64,000 bases of DNA from Heracleum sosnowskyi (Eukaryota; Streptophyta; Magnoliopsida; Apiales; Apiaceae): positions 9,883,044-9,947,043 of the forward strand of contig CM061243.1 of NCBI GenBank assembly GCA_030848705.1, in the 5' to 3' direction. The number at the start of each line of letters is the position of its first letter. Within the stretch, counting starts at the first letter, position 1. The position numbers and the translations under genes are program-made. This document shows positions 1-12,601 of this stretch, in pieces. The notes below the pieces were generated by a model. It did not search any database, was not told where the DNA came from, and worked only from the letters and a program-made list of their open reading frames with translations.

Positions 1-2119
1 TCCACAGATGGTCCATAATCTGTAGACCCCAACAAGAGTTCGGGAGGTCGGTACCACAATGTGACAACTCGACTCGTTAGTGGTTGCCTCTTCCCAGTAT
101 TACAGAAGTTTGCCAAGCCAAAATCAGCCACTTTTAAAACTCCTTCATTATTAACCAGGAGGTTGGCACCTTTAATGTCTCTATGCATTACTCCCCGAGA
201 ATGACAATGTTCAAGTGCAGATAACAATTGTTTCATGTAGCATTTTACCTACATAATGCATTCCACTAAATCAGATATAAGATGGCAGAATTTATAGGAA
301 GGGTTGCAAGGAGACATATAATGTAAAACATTTTAATTCTATTTAATTTAAATAGATCTACACGTATATAGTCTTAATTATATTTTAAAAGAGCTTTTAA
401 TTTTTCTACGCATGTGTTGTAATTTAAGTATTTAAATTTCGAGAACTGGAATTAGTTACACAAACCTTGTGGTGATAATTGGATTTTTTTAATCAAACAA
501 CCATTATCAAAATTGCGAAGGAAACTAGATATTTTTTTCTAAGTTACACCCCTATGTTAGAACAACCAGAAAGCCTCTTACCATTAAAACAGTATCTAAA
601 ACTTAGAATGAAATCAAACCTGTGCTTCACTGAATTTAATATCGGGGCTTGACAAGAGTCCAGATATATCGTGCTCCATGTATTCAAATACGAGGTATAT
701 GCTACATGATAACCTTGAAGTAACTATACCCTCCAACTTTATGACATTTGGATGGTCAAGCCTACGCAGAATGAAAATTTCCCTAGCCATAAAGCGAACA
801 CTTTCAGGCTCAAAATTGTCGAACCGCACCTTTTTCAAAGCGACTATCTTCCCAGTGTTCAGGTCACGTGCCCGGAAGACACTGCTATATGTGCCCTGTC
901 CAATCTATATAACAACAATATCATGTTCAGTTTTATGTCTGATAAAAAACTAGAAGTTTACAGAGCACTGGTAATTGAATGTATATCATATAATCTAGTG
1001 ACTTACATAAGAAAAGAAAAGGAACTTTCAAAGCAAAGAACCATAAGATCTCAATTTCAGAATTTAATCTTCTCCAAATGTAGTATACTCAAACGCTTTT
1101 GATAAGCACGGTATATTAAGAACAAGGTCATTGATATTACATTTTTAACATCAATATTCAATACCATGGAAGAGCACAAATTGGAGAAGTTTGAGTCACA
1201 TTTGCGTAATTGACATGTTAGAGAAATCATTTTGCATGAACGGCGAACGCTTAATTAGTTCAAGTGTTTATCTTAAAATACACTAAAATAATTACACAAG
1301 AGAGCATTAAGAAGTGTTCCAGCCTATTGACTTCACTGCCAAAATAATTGTGAGTAAAGGACTAATAAAGCCATTAATATAAATTTAACGATTCGGACTT
1401 CAAATTATGTTGCAATGTAGGTAATCAGCTGTCCCAGACATGTTTTACAGTCAATTACTGGGAGCACTCTATACGGCCATAGCTGACTGAACACTGAACA
1501 AAACCAAACAAAATCTAGATGAGCAACTTAAGCAGGTGAAAAAATCTTATGTCTTGGCCCACATTTTCAAAGTAACACATCCACCATTACATTGCATTTT
1601 ATTGCATATAAGTAAATTATCTTTTAGATTGAAAATTTAATAACTTTGCATCATAACAACACCTTTTTTTTTTAAAGCCATCATAATAACACTTTAATTA
1701 CCATTAGTAACCCTCTGTAAAATAATTACCTTCTCCAATTTCTCAAAAGAATCAGCTTTAAGTGGGACCCATCCCTGAATAGCTTCACCTGCTACAGCAC
1801 TGAGCCAGGCAGGCCAACCAGCAGCAACTTGTTCACTTTCCACATACTTTTGCAAACTTCCCAACCTAAAACTCGCTGCTGACTCAGTCCCTCCGCCATT
1901 AGAACTCGCTCTCCCTGACTCACTCAACTCACTTCCACTCAATCCCAACTCACTCCTCTTTTTCTTCTTCTTACTCTTCTTTGTCTCCACTTCCACTTCA
2001 AACCCATCATTCCTACCCGAATTCAAACCCGAACCCGACCCGACATTGTCTCTAAACCCCCCGGAATGATCAAACGCCGGCGTCACTGACACAGCTTGCT
2101 TAGAGGTCACACAACCCAT
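1..2119 (-). CDS. CDK-like Ser/Thr protein kinase, At1g54610/IBS1 group (N-terminal part, cut by window edge)
   Basis: Three exons are read on the minus strand: 1730-2119 (130 residues), 620-904 (95 residues) and 1-248, continuing past the left edge. All junctions are GT-AG and phase 0. Exon 1 starts MGCVTSKQAVSVTP, a classic N-myristoylation (Gly2) and acylation (Cys3) start that suggests membrane association, followed by a basic, low-complexity Ser-rich stretch. Exon 2 opens with the glycine-rich loop IGQGTYSSVF, has the ATP-binding lysine in IVALKK, a PSTAIRE-like helix (EPESVRFMAREI) and the hinge YLVFEYMEHD. Exon 3 has HRDIKGANLL, DFG and the activation-segment end TSRVVTLWYRPPELLLG. This order and wording match the plant CDK-like family that includes At1g54610 and IBS1; the substrate is not deducible. 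No break is visible. The C-terminal half of the kinase domain and the tail lie outside the window. Confidence 0.93.
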
Positions 2120-3269
2120 GTTTTACACTACTCTATAACACAAAATAAGCTCGACCCAGATCAAGATTTAGCCCATTTTATACAAATCTTCATCTGGGTC
2201 AAGCTCAATCTTCAATTTTCATAATCCCGGGAAAAAATCAAGAATCAAGCTTTACAGTCACTTTTTAAGCTACAATTGATGTGTGTGTGTGTACAAGGAA
2301 ATAAACTTCTTTAGATACAAGTTATAATGGGTAGTTAACAGAACTGAGCGAAATCAACGGGAGATATAAGAATTGAATGATAAGAAAATGTGGGCACATA
2401 GTAAAGTTTGTGACTTTATTTATGTGTGTATTGTCTGTGTGTTGTCGACCAAAAGTCTGTTTAGAATGAGAAAATGAAAAAATGGCAGTCTTTTTGGTGT
2501 AAATGTTTACTTGGACTTTTATGAAATTTGCTTGATTTTAAATTCCATATTTTTGTATTCATTGTGTGTATTTCTGGCCCAAAATTTAAGTTCAAAATCT
2601 GAAAATTATATGAAAATTGAAAAGCCAAGACACAAGGCTGGCAGATTTTAAATACATGAGGTCCTACGTTTGATAATGCAGTGGTTGAGACGCGTGGGAT
2701 GTGTTAGGAGAACATTTTAGGTTGGTTCGGTGTTGACTAATTTATCGACTTTCTTTGGATTTTTCTCCTCCTTTTAATATTTTTTACAATTAAAAAATTA
2801 TATATGGAACACTTGTAAGTTGTAACAGAGAAGTACACGTATAAATCTTGAAAATGAGAAGGGACATACGCGTATAAGGAAATGTTGTTTTCGAGGAATG
2901 TTTGAAAGAGGTTTGCACGTTTAAAATCATGTAAAATTTAAATATCTTTCGGTAAAATATCGAAAGATTTTGAAATTTTTGATTTTTTGGTATCTAGAGA
3001 ATCACTCAATCAAGTCAATTACGTACGATGATTTATGCTAAAAGATTTAAACTTTAACACGTTAGTCAAAGAAGTTGCTAGTACGAGTGTAATGGTAGAG
3101 AATGATAACAGTGGTAATTTTTAATCCATAGATGTATATATATATATATGCACGTATGATTTTATATTTTTATTAAGAATGTTATCTGTTATAAGTGTAT
3201 ACATAAATATTTGAAGATATTTAAAAAAAATGTTGGGTACTTATCTGGTCGAAAATCTCGAATCTGCTC
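2120..3269. other. 5' flank of the kinase gene, no gene seen
   Basis: This stretch holds the presumed 5'UTR and promoter of the kinase, including a short (TG)n tract near 2280-2292, then AT-rich DNA with a short (TA)n run near 3131-3149. I found no convincing coding frame, and no TATA element I would assign with confidence. Confidence 0.5.
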
Positions 3270-3656
3270 CTTTTAAGAGCTCTGGATTGGCATTAGTTAA
3301 ATTGGTCGACTATAATGACATTTTAATAATTGGCTAAAATTTGTTGAACTTAGCATCTTCAATCATGAGAAACTCTTAGCTGAAATCCTATGTGGCATGT
3401 CTTAAATAAGAAATATAGAGATTATCCTCCAGGACCTGTAGCAAAATTTCACGTCATCTATTACCATACTGAAATAATAAATTCTATTTATAACAACTTG
3501 AAATAATAGTAACATGCTATTTTTAACATATAGTCAATCAGTATAGCCAACTCCATTAGAGCAAACACTATACAGATTCAACAAATTTTACATAATCAAT
3601 ATTTTATATCATTTTAGCCCATTATTTTAACCAACCCAATTGAAGATGCTCTTATG
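3270..3656 (-). mobile_element. MITE-like element, copy 1 of a family also present near 27.7 kb
   Basis: Read on the minus strand from about 3656, the element begins TAAGAGCATCTTCAATTGGG. It continues with GGCTAAAAT, AAATTTGTTGAATCTGTA and ATGGAGTTGGCTATA words that recur in the same order in the element at 27733. The other end near 3270 (TTAAGAGCTCTGGATTGG) resembles the terminal repeat. It is non-coding. The superfamily is uncertain; the AGAGCATCT terminus is common in plant MITEs. Boundaries are approximate. Confidence 0.5.
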
Positions 3657-4650
3657 TACTCCAATGTGATTGACTATAATACTACATGTCCTTAGAGATT
3701 CGATAAAAATAGTCACTAAAATTATAGCTAACAATTATGTGTCATTGAAATGATAAAAAAATTATGTATAATTTTTATTTAAGACATCAAAACATTTAGC
3801 TAAGAATTTTCACTCGAAAATGCACTAAGTATCAACTAATTTACATGGTAAAATGTTGAACAGACAATCAAGATCAACTTTAAAAGATACAATGTACAGT
3901 ATCGACTCAAATAGAACATCAGTATAACTTATATGCACATGTCAAAAGATAGGTGCCTATTTTAGATTTAAATAGTATTTAATAGATTATAGTAATATAG
4001 ATATAATATATATATATATTCATGTACGGACCTGTCGCACATAAAATCTCAAATTTTGGCAATATACAAATATAATTTTAATGTACCAAAATCTAAGAAT
4101 TCAAATGTAAAAACTACACAGTGCAGTGAGGACAGTAGGGCGTACAGAAACAGAATGTAAGAAGAGGGATAAAGTGAAAAGGCCAAGACGGGTGAAAAGT
4201 AAAAGTATAAAGGCAAAAATAAAAAATAAAGGTGGGGAAGATAAACAAATAAAAAGATGTAAAACGAAAATAATGAGCCTGCATCCCCCTGCAGTCTGCA
4301 CTTTTCATTTACCTTTCACATTTTATTATGCATGCATCAGCATCACCCTCGCTCGCCCCCCCCCCCCCTCTTTTTTATGTTTTGGGATCCAAGAAAGACA
4401 AGTTGCATGTATCAAGCTCGGTAGCACAACTCAACGCTCTTGACACCGTATGCAATTGTCCACCAGAATTCCTCAAATTCCACCCACAAATCTAAACTAA
4501 TCCCCCGAATTCTACACTAATTCTACGTATTGTAAAATGTTTCCACTCCATAAGATATCATCCTTTTTAACAAACTGACTGACAATAATATTATTTATTT
4601 AAAAATGATAAATACCTCCAGTTTGGATTCTGAAATATATCTCAAATTTC
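3657..4650. other. Intergenic DNA with a 13-C homopolymer
   Basis: No gene is supported. A run of 13 C lies at about 4356-4368. Open frames around 4101-4443 follow from low-complexity lysine/arginine-rich or hydrophobic translations and match no known family. Confidence 0.5.
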
Positions 4651-4679
4651 ATGTGACATTTTTTGAATTGTCATAATGT

Positions 4680-4825
4680 CTACAACAAATCATTGTTGTA
4701 GCAAACCGTATCACGAAAAGTTTTCGTAAGTATATAGTAGAATTTTAGATATGTATATATGGGGACCCGTCATTTACACGTATCACGGAAACTTTTCACA
4801 GTACGATTCATTATAACAATCGTTT
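4680..4825. repeat. Imperfect inverted repeat (MITE-like palindrome)
   Basis: The segment from about 4694 (GTTGTAGCAAACCGTA, then GAAAAGTTTTCGTAA) matches the reverse complement of about 4783-4823 (GTTATAATGAATCGTA, then GAAAAGTTTCCGTGA). The arms could form a long imperfect hairpin. The left end is itself a small palindrome (CTACAACAAATCATTGTTGTAG split around AAATCATT). No coding sequence and no clear target duplication were found. Confidence 0.4.
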
Positions 4826-5741
4826 GTTTTTTACCATCTGTCTACAATTAAATAACATGAATCCTAATATATTCACATCAATAATATTAATTAAAATAAT
4901 TCAAGATGTCATATTACTTGTACCATATATTTCGGAAACTTTTTTGGTTACGATTTGAAACAAATAGCATTACTTAAATTTATTTTGGACAGATATCTTA
5001 TCCTTTTTTTCTCATTTTCCTACCATTTTTGTTGGTGTCACAAGTAAATTTAACTCCACGATAATTGTTCGCTCGGAATTGAGTCCATACAAATTTGATT
5101 TTGGGAAGAACCTAAAAAATTGTATACTAATGAAATTTGTTTAGCTGATTATATAAAAATAACTTTTTTTAATCTTTTTTATCTTATTCACTTCTAATAT
5201 CGATTGTCGAGTCACTAGCAATCCTTAAATTTCATAATAATATGATATCGTTTGTTCTGAATCATTCCCACATAAATTTGTTTTGAGTATATTTTAGAAG
5301 ACTTTATATAAATAAAATTTATTCAATTTACATACAACATAACTGCTTCTTATTTTCTCAACAGGATACTTGAGTTGATATCACCAACAATTTTCAATGA
5401 CATAAAATTGTTGTCCCCACAAATTTATTCGATATTTACTCCTATATTTTTCTTTCCTCCTATGTTTTTAATCGATAAATTCCCTATTCCATTCTGTACC
5501 GTGGACACAACTTTGCTTCTTTTGGCAATTTAATTAAGCATTGATGTTAACAATACGGTGTTTAGAGGAAAACATACCCCTGATTTTATCCAAGAGTACA
5601 ATAGATGGTACATTGGGTTCTCTCGGCTACTAGCAAATGCCTGTGTCCTGGAAAATAAAACTAGCTAGTCCAGGGTCCAGCTACTAACAATGAAAACACA
5701 AAATCAGGAATATGCATGTGAAAGTCACAACCAGGGTCCTA
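4826..5741. other. AT-rich intergenic DNA, nothing identified
   Basis: No protein-coding or RNA gene could be supported on either strand. Two further copies of the word GGAAACTTTT occur near 4790 and 4935 and may be relics of the neighbouring palindrome. Confidence 0.4.
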
Positions 5742-6032
5742 AAAAGCGGGAACCAGAGTTAATCGGTGAATTCATCGTTCAGGGATTAATCGGAATGATT
5801 AATCGGATCATTAATCGGAATAAATTTAAAAATATTTTTTATATTCATATATATAATTGTTTCGTTTTTTCAACTAAACATATGTTATTATCATATATTT
5901 AGGCAAATATGTTAAAAATGTTATATAATTGTAATAAATAAAATTTTGACGGTTTAACTTTTCAATTAGAGATCAATTTAAGAGGAAAAATTAAGAGAAT
6001 TTATGATTTAGGCATCTAAAATTATAATTATA
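5742..6032 (+). mobile_element. Left half of a split TIR element with ATTAATCGG sub-terminal repeats
   Basis: The sequence starts GTCCTAAAAAGCGGG and has several copies of GATTAATCGG just inside. The matching half, in inverse orientation, is at 14079-14312, where the reverse complement starts GTTCTAAAAGTCG and carries AATCGGTCAAAAATCGG repeats. The two halves are separated by about 8 kb of later Helitron-family insertions. A hAT-like origin is possible, but no clean target duplication was found. Confidence 0.45.
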
Positions 6033-7836
6033 CTAGCTTAAAACTCGTGCGATGCACGAATTGTTAATTGTTTTATTATTATTATATTTTAAATATTTTA
6101 TTAATTGTATTTGTTAAAAATAATAAATACGCATGTTAAAATAGCTAAATACTTTTAATTAATTAAAAACATTAAAACATATTTTAAAATAAATATATTT
6201 AGTTTAAATAGGTAAATGCCAGTGATATTTTTTGAAAAATGAGGTTTTAAAATTTAATAATTAAAAGTATTTAAATTCGTTTTAAAATAAATAAGTAAAG
6301 GGTTTCCTATGATATTTTTGGGAAAAAAATGAATTTTAGTGAGAAAAATAGAAAAAGTAAATTGAAAAACACAATTTCCCGTGATATATTTAGAAAAGAA
6401 GGGACTTTGTTAGAAAAAATCTATAATGAGTTTTAGAGTAATTGGTTATAAATAGGTATTTGATTATTTATATTTTAATATTCTTAGTGATTGCCTTTGT
6501 TAAGAAAAATAAGTAAACATGTTAAAATAAGTAAACTTTTAAAAAATAATTATAATATTATAGGTTTAAAAATAAATAACTAAATGTTTGTCCGTAATAT
6601 TTTCGAAAAATGAGGGGTTTTAGCATGGAAAAATAGAAAAACTAACATGTTTTAGTTAAAAAAGGTAATTGGCATGTTTGAAAAACTAGGGGAATTTGTT
6701 AGAAAAAATAATGTATTTTAGGGAAAAAAGGTAATTGGTTATAAATATGCAATATTATTATTTAATAATATATTTCTATAAATAAGTAAGGTTAATTAAG
6801 TAAAAACACGAAATATAGTTAAGGGCAATTAAGTAAAATCACAACGTACCATACCGATCAACCAAACTTTTAATGTTTCGTCTATTATATAATACTAGCT
6901 TAAAACCCGTGCGATGCACGGATTGTTAATTGTTATTTTATTATTATTTTTTTAATTGTATTTGTTAAAAAAATAAGTAGACATGTTAAAATAGTTAAAC
7001 ACTTTTAATTAATTAAAAACATTAAAACATATTTTAAAATAAATAAGTAAGGGTTTGCTCGTTATATTTTTGGAAAATGTGGAGTTTTAGTATGAAAAAA
7101 TAAAAAATGTATTATATATTTAGTTTAAAATGGTAAATGCTCATGATATTTTTGGAAAATGAGGTTTTAAAATTTAATAATTTAAATTATTTAAATACGT
7201 TTTAAAATAAATAAGTAAAGGATTTGTCCATTATATTTTAGAAAAAGAATGGATTTTAATGAGAAAAATAGAAAAAGTAAATTGAAAAAAACAATTTCCC
7301 GTGATATATTTAAAAAATGAGGGACTTTGTTAGAAAAAATCTATAATGTGATTTAGTTGAAAAGGTAATTGGTTATAAATAGGTATTTGATTATTTAAAT
7401 TTTAATATTTTTAGTAATTGCATTTCTTAAGAAAAATAAGTAGACATGTTGAAATAGGTAAACTTTTTAAAAAATAATTATAATATTAGGTTTAAAAATA
7501 AATAACTAAATGTTTGTCCGTGATATTTTTGGAAAATGAGGGGTTTTAGTAAGGAAAAATAGAAAAACTAACATGTTTTAGTTAAAAAGGTAATTACCCG
7601 TGATATATTTGAAAAAGTAGGGGAATTTGTTAGAAAAAAATGATGTATTTTAGATGAAAAAGGTAATTAATTATAAATAGGTAATTTTATTATTTAATAA
7701 TTTATTTCTATAAATAAATAAGGTTAATTAAGTAAAAACACGAATTTAAGAAAGGACAATTAAGTAAAATCACAACGTACTATACCGACCGACCAAACTT
7801 TTAATGTTTCGTCTATTATATAATAGTATTGATTGA
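6033..7836 (-). mobile_element. Non-autonomous Helitron, unit 1 (interrupted by unit 2)
   Basis: Read on the minus strand, the 3' terminus is a hairpin with the stem word CGTGC.GCACG, then AGTTTTAAG and terminal CTAG at 6033-6036, followed by T. This is the Helitron 3' structure. The body covers 6033-6894. The 5' terminus is split: TATTATATAATAGACG lies at the right end of the body, and the leading TCAA lies beyond unit 2 at 7833-7836, preceded by A. It is non-coding. Confidence 0.7.
6895..7832 (-). mobile_element. Non-autonomous Helitron, unit 2 (inserted in the 5' end of unit 1)
   Basis: On the minus strand it begins TCAATACTATTATATAATAG at 7832 and ends with the palindromic hairpin CCGTGCATCGCACGG, GTTTTAAG and CTAG at 6895. 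The flanking bases are A (5') and T (3'), as expected for Helitron insertion between A and T. It is about 94% AT outside the hairpin and has no coding capacity. It shares its whole body with units 1, 3, 4 and 5. Confidence 0.75.
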
Positions 7837-8440
7837 TAGGGGGATTTGGGAATTTTGGATGTTTGGGGTTGGACTTGAAAGGTGTCTCGACTTGTTAGAT
7901 GTGTCGGATCCTATTCCAAGATGCCTGCGTACCCTGTTTATATATAGGGATCAAGCCAACGCAGTTCTGTGATAGGATAATGTTTTTAATCCCCGTGATT
8001 GTTAAGGGATATGTTGAGATAAGTTGATTTTATCTTTTTAGAGTTATATTAGCGTTGAGATTCTTTCCTGATTTGAAAGAATCGTTTGGAGATATTTTTT
8101 AGTAATTGATTGATTTAGATTGATTGTTTCCTCGTTTCAGAGAGAGGATATTACTTAGTGGTTAAGCAATTAATTATTATTAGATCAATATTGGAAAATT
8201 AGGAGATAATTGAGGCAACCGAAATTATGGCGTAACAATTACCTTGTCATCAACATTGTAAAAGATCGAAAACTGCAGAATAACCTTATAAAAAGAACTG
8301 TAAAATAACTTTCTAAAAAACTAACCACAGAATAACAGATCAAATGAGCCTATATGTACCATAATTTTTGATAGCATCCAAAATATACATTTGATAGCAT
8401 TATGTACTGCAATCTTATTAATAGAAAATATTTTATTAAT
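7837..8440. other. Unassigned spacer between Helitron units
   Basis: This piece has more balanced composition than the Helitron units around it (for example near 7850-7990). I could not match it to a gene or element family. A short word group (TATGTACTGCAATCTTATTA) at its right end recurs at about 9311-9340, on the other side of the retroposed insert. Confidence 0.4.
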
Positions 8441-9289
8441 GAGAGTCGACCCCCTGCCACCATAGCCGCCGCCCTCCCCCTTCTTCTCCATCTACAGCTT
8501 CGTTTCCCCCATCAATCCATTCTTCAATCCCCCTCTCAATTATCTAAACTTTTTGTTCCAGTTTTTGTTCAATAAAAATCGAACCAAAACCAAACATCTG
8601 GAATTTATTTCTCAGATCTATCTTGATTTTGAGTCCGATTCTGCAAATAAAAAATATCTTTAGATTCAAATTCTCCTCCTTAACATCATACCAAAATTTG
8701 GTGTCATTCTGAGGTCTTTGAATTTTTGGTGTTAGTCTCGCCTATTGGCGTGTGTCTGGCTTGTTACCCTTTTATTGGGATGTTAAGGTATGTTCTTTTG
8801 ATGTTGGTATGTGTTTTGTTCCTCGTTACTTTGAAAATGATTTATGTGATTTTGTGGGAGATCTGTAATTCGTGCATTGGATTTGGGCTGTTGTCGGATA
8901 TTGCAAGAGCTTACTTTTCACAACTAAAATTTGTTCATCTTATGAGATCTTTCACCTGCGGCATGTCTATAGCTGGTTTTCGGCATGTAGATAGCTGGGG
9001 TGTGTCTGAACATTGGGCTACAGGTGGTGGCGTACGTGAAGGTCATTTGTGATATTACTGGTTCCGGGATTGGTGCAGGGTTGATAGACCGGGAAGCCAT
9101 TTTAATCTTTTCTAGTTCAAAGAATTTAGAAATTCATGATGTTAAACAGTCCGAAAACATAAGCGGCTATTTGTTTAGCTCGTTTATTTGTTTCTATTCA
9201 GGTTGTAGTGTCAGTTCAGGGATTTGTCCTGACTGTGATTCCGTTGATGCAAGTTAATAAAATCTCTTTGTTTGTTAAAAAAAAAAAAA
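8441..9289 (+). mobile_element. Retroposed sequence with poly(A) tail and 9-bp target duplication
   Basis: An 849-bp insert ends in 13 A (9277-9289) preceded by AATAAA (9256-9261) and is flanked by TTTATTAAT at 8432-8440 and 9290-9298. This is the signature of LINE-type reverse transcription of a polyadenylated RNA. The 5' part is C-rich and UTR-like. A 108-codon frame at 8726-9052 matches no family I recognise. It may be a processed pseudogene, a non-coding retrocopy or a 5'-truncated non-LTR element. Confidence 0.6.
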
Positions 9290-10009
9290 TTTATTAATAG
9301 AAAAGTAGTATGTACTGCAACTACAATCTTATTAATAGAAAATGTTTTATTAATAAAAAATTTTGTGCAGAATTTTAATTTTTTTAACCGAAAAGATGTT
9401 GGGAATATTGTTGTGCATAGTTACTTTTATCAATGAAAGATAATGTGATGGCATTTTTGAGTTTTATATATTTTTTTAATTTTTTCTTATATCGTATATT
9501 TTTAAAATGTGTGCTGCATAAATATATTTTAGTTAACTGAGTGAGTGTTGTGTCTGTGTAGTAGAATATTTGTTTCATGAAGTAGACATGATGTGCATGA
9601 ATGTTCGGGTGATGGCAGGAAAATTTTAATTAATTTTGAGTGACTTGTTTCTCACGTACAAAAAAGACAAAAAGTGAAGTTAAATTTTTTTCAAGAAACA
9701 TAATTTTAAATTTACAATATTGAAAAAAACCCGAATTTTTCATTTATGTCTTAGATATAAATTATTTAATTTTTATATCAAAAAATATTAAAGTATAACA
9801 TAGGTTAACGAACATAAAAAATTATCTTTTTCAAAACAAAAACATCTTATCATAAATATAATAACAACAACAAAAATAAATAAATAATAATAATAACAAC
9901 AAAAATTAAAATAATAACAATAATAATAATATTTTGCTAGATGGATATTTTAGAAAAATATAATGAAAATGATGAGTGAAATCTATTATATCTATTATAT
10001 ATATATCAA
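9290..10009. other. A/T-rich spacer
   Basis: After the target duplication the sequence is extremely AT-rich, with imperfect AAT/AAC trinucleotide runs around 9850-9935. No gene is supported. Confidence 0.45.
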
Positions 10010-11012
10010 TCAATACTATTATATAATAGACGAAACATTAAAAGTTTGGTTGGTCGGTATGGTACATTGTGATTTTACTTAATTACCCTTAAAAGTTTGG
10101 TTGGTCGGTATGGTACGTTGTGATTTTACTTAATTGTCCTTAATTAACTGTACTTCGTGTTTTTAATTAATTAACTTTACTTATTTATAGAAATATATTA
10201 TTAAATAATAATATTACATAATTATAACCAATTACCTTTTTTACCTAAAATACATTATTTTTTCTAACAAATTCCCCTACATTTTCAAATATATCACGAG
10301 CAATTACCTTTTTTAACTAAAACATGTTAGTTTTTCTATTTTTCCTTACTAAAACCCCTCATTTTCCAAAAATATCACGGACAAACATTTAGTTATTTAT
10401 TTTTAAACATATTTTAATATTATAATTATTTTTTAAAAGTTTACCTATTTTAACATGTCTACTTATTTTTCTTAACAAATGCAATTACTAAAAATATTAA
10501 AACATAAATAATCAAATACCTATTTATAACCAATTACTTTTTCAGTTAAAACACATTATATATTTTTTCTAATAAAGTCCCTACTTTTCTAAATATATCA
10601 CGGGAAATTGCCTTTTACAATTTACTTTTTCTATTTTTCTCACTAAAATCCATTTTTTTCCAAAAATCTCATAGGAACCATTTACTTATTTATTTTAAAA
10701 CGTATTTAAATACCTTTAATAATTAAATTTTAAAACCTCATTTTCCAAAAATATCACGGGAATTTACCTTTCTAAACTAAATTTATGTTACATTTTTTTT
10801 TTCTTACTAAAACCCCTCATTTCCAAAAATATAACGGACAAATCCATACTTATTTATTTTAAAATCTGTTTTAATGTTTTTAATTAATTAAAAGTGTTTA
10901 GCTATTTTAACATGTCTACTTATTTTTTGCACAATTACAATTAATAAAATATTAAAAAAATAATAATAAAGTAACAATTAACAATCCGTGCATCGCACGA
11001 GTTTTAAGCTAA
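10010..11012 (+). mobile_element. Non-autonomous Helitron, unit 3
   Basis: It begins TCAATACTATTATATAATAG after an A, and ends with hairpin CGTGCATCGCACG, AGTTTTAAG and CTAA at 11009-11012. A 59-bp segment of the 5' region (GGTTGGTCGGTATGGTAC and neighbours) is tandemly doubled at about 10027-10140. The base after the 3' end is G, not T, because unit 4 is fused there. It is opposite in orientation to units 1, 2 and 5. Confidence 0.7.
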
Positions 11013-11909
11013 GTTTTGGTCGGTCGGTATTTGGGCCGATTCATGGGCCTATCTATAATAAATTTATTTATAAACAATTACCTTTTCCACCTAAACCACA
11101 TTACCTATTTTATATTCTATAACTAAAATAACTCATCTTCTAAAATTAACACGGACAACATATATATAAAATGGTTTCAAATATATCACGGTCAATTACC
11201 CTTTTTAACTAAAACATGTTAGTTTTTTTATTTTTCCTTACTAAAACCCTTCTTTTCCAAAAATATCACAGACAAACATTTAGTTATTTATTTTTAAACC
11301 TATTTTAATATTATAATTATTTTTTAAAAGTTTACCTATTTTAACATGTTTACTTATTTTTCTTAACAAATGCAATTACTAAAAATATTAAAATATAAAT
11401 AATCAAATACCTATTTATAACCAATTACCTTTTCAACTAAAACACATTATATATTTTTTCTAACAAAGTCTCTCCTTTTCTAAATATATCACGGGAAATT
11501 GCATTTTGAAATTTACTTTTTCTATTTTTCTCACTAAAATTCATTCTTTTTCCAAAAATATCAGAGGAAACTCTTTACTTATTTATTTTAAAACGTATTT
11601 AAATACTTTTAATTATTAAATTTTAAAACCTCATTTTCCAAAAATATCACGGGCATTTACCCTTTTAAACTAAATATAGGTTGCATTTTTTATTTTTTCT
11701 TACTAAAACCCCTCATTTCCAAAACTATAACGGGCAAAGCCATACTTATTTATTTTAAAATATGTTTTAATGTTTTTAATTAATTAAAAGTGTTTAGATG
11801 TTTTAACATGTCTAATTATTTTTTTTTCACAATTACAATTAATAAAATATTAAAAAAATAATAAAAAATAATAATGAACAATTTGTGCATCGCACGGGTT
11901 TTAAGCTAG
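11013..11909 (+). mobile_element. Non-autonomous Helitron, unit 4 (5' end lost, fused to unit 3)
   Basis: The body is that of units 1-3. It starts internally at TTTTGGTCGGTCGGTAT, without the TC...TATAATAG terminus, and ends with the canonical hairpin, GTTTTAAG and CTAG followed by T. The head-to-tail fusion with unit 3 is the arrangement expected of Helitron tandem or rolling-circle products, or of nested insertion followed by deletion. Confidence 0.65.
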
Positions 11910-12025
11910 TATATATAATACCACAACAAAGGGTTTGGTGTAAGCAATTTAAATCAAATGGACCATTTTACCCTTACTTATACTATACATTTTTAGGGTT
12001 ATTTTGGTCTTTTAACATTAATAAA

Positions 12026-12188
12026 TTTATTACATATTATTAAATGCTACAAAATTAATATGCATACTTATACATATATTTATTACATATTATTAAATGC
12101 TCCAAACTTATACATATATATTTATTACATATTATTAAATGCTGCAAATTAATATGCATACTTATATATACATACAACATTTACCTGA

Positions 12189-12214
<26 letters not shown>
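12026..12214. repeat. Tandem repeat of about 40-53 bp, then (AT)n
   Basis: The word TTTATTACATATTATTAAAT occurs at 12026, 12079 and 12121, each time followed by GCTNCAAA and mostly by ATATGCATACTTATA. An (AT)n microsatellite follows at 12189-12214. Confidence 0.7.
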
Positions 12215-12220
<6 letters not shown>

Positions 12221-12325
12221 GTATACATATAAATACTTATATTTATGTAAATTTATGATAATATATGACCATATACACTTACATATTATATATCTCATAT
12301 CATTTAGATTTATTGTAAATTTTTA

Positions 12326-12599
12326 CTCCCTCTATTTCTTTTTAAGTGTCGTTTTTTGACCATGCACACGTATTAAGAATTACAATTATGAGACCTTTTT
12401 ATCATTAATGTTATTTTATTTTTCAACTTTATCCTTCATCTACCCCTAATTAATGTCATAATTTGAGAATGAGTAAGTTTAGTATTATAAGGGTATTCAA
12501 GTGAAAAGTAAATGTATTTTTTTTGAAAATGTAAAAACGACACTTAAATTGAAATTCAAACCAAGTCAAAAAACGACACTTAAAATGAAGTGGAGGGAG
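12326..12599. mobile_element. Stowaway-type MITE (Tc1/mariner)
   Basis: The terminal inverted repeats are CTCCCTCTATTTC...TTTAAGTGTCGTTTTTTGAC and its complement ending ACTTAAAATGAAGTGGAGGGAG. They are flanked by the TA target duplication at 12324-12325 and 12600-12601. The length of 274 bp and the CTCCCTC terminus fit Stowaway elements. It is non-coding. Confidence 0.9.
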
Positions 12600-12601
12600 T
12601 A

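Noticed and set aside
4101..4443. Overlapping open frames of 60-105 codons on both strands
   Set aside because: The translations are low-complexity, surround a poly-C run and match no family; they look like chance frames.
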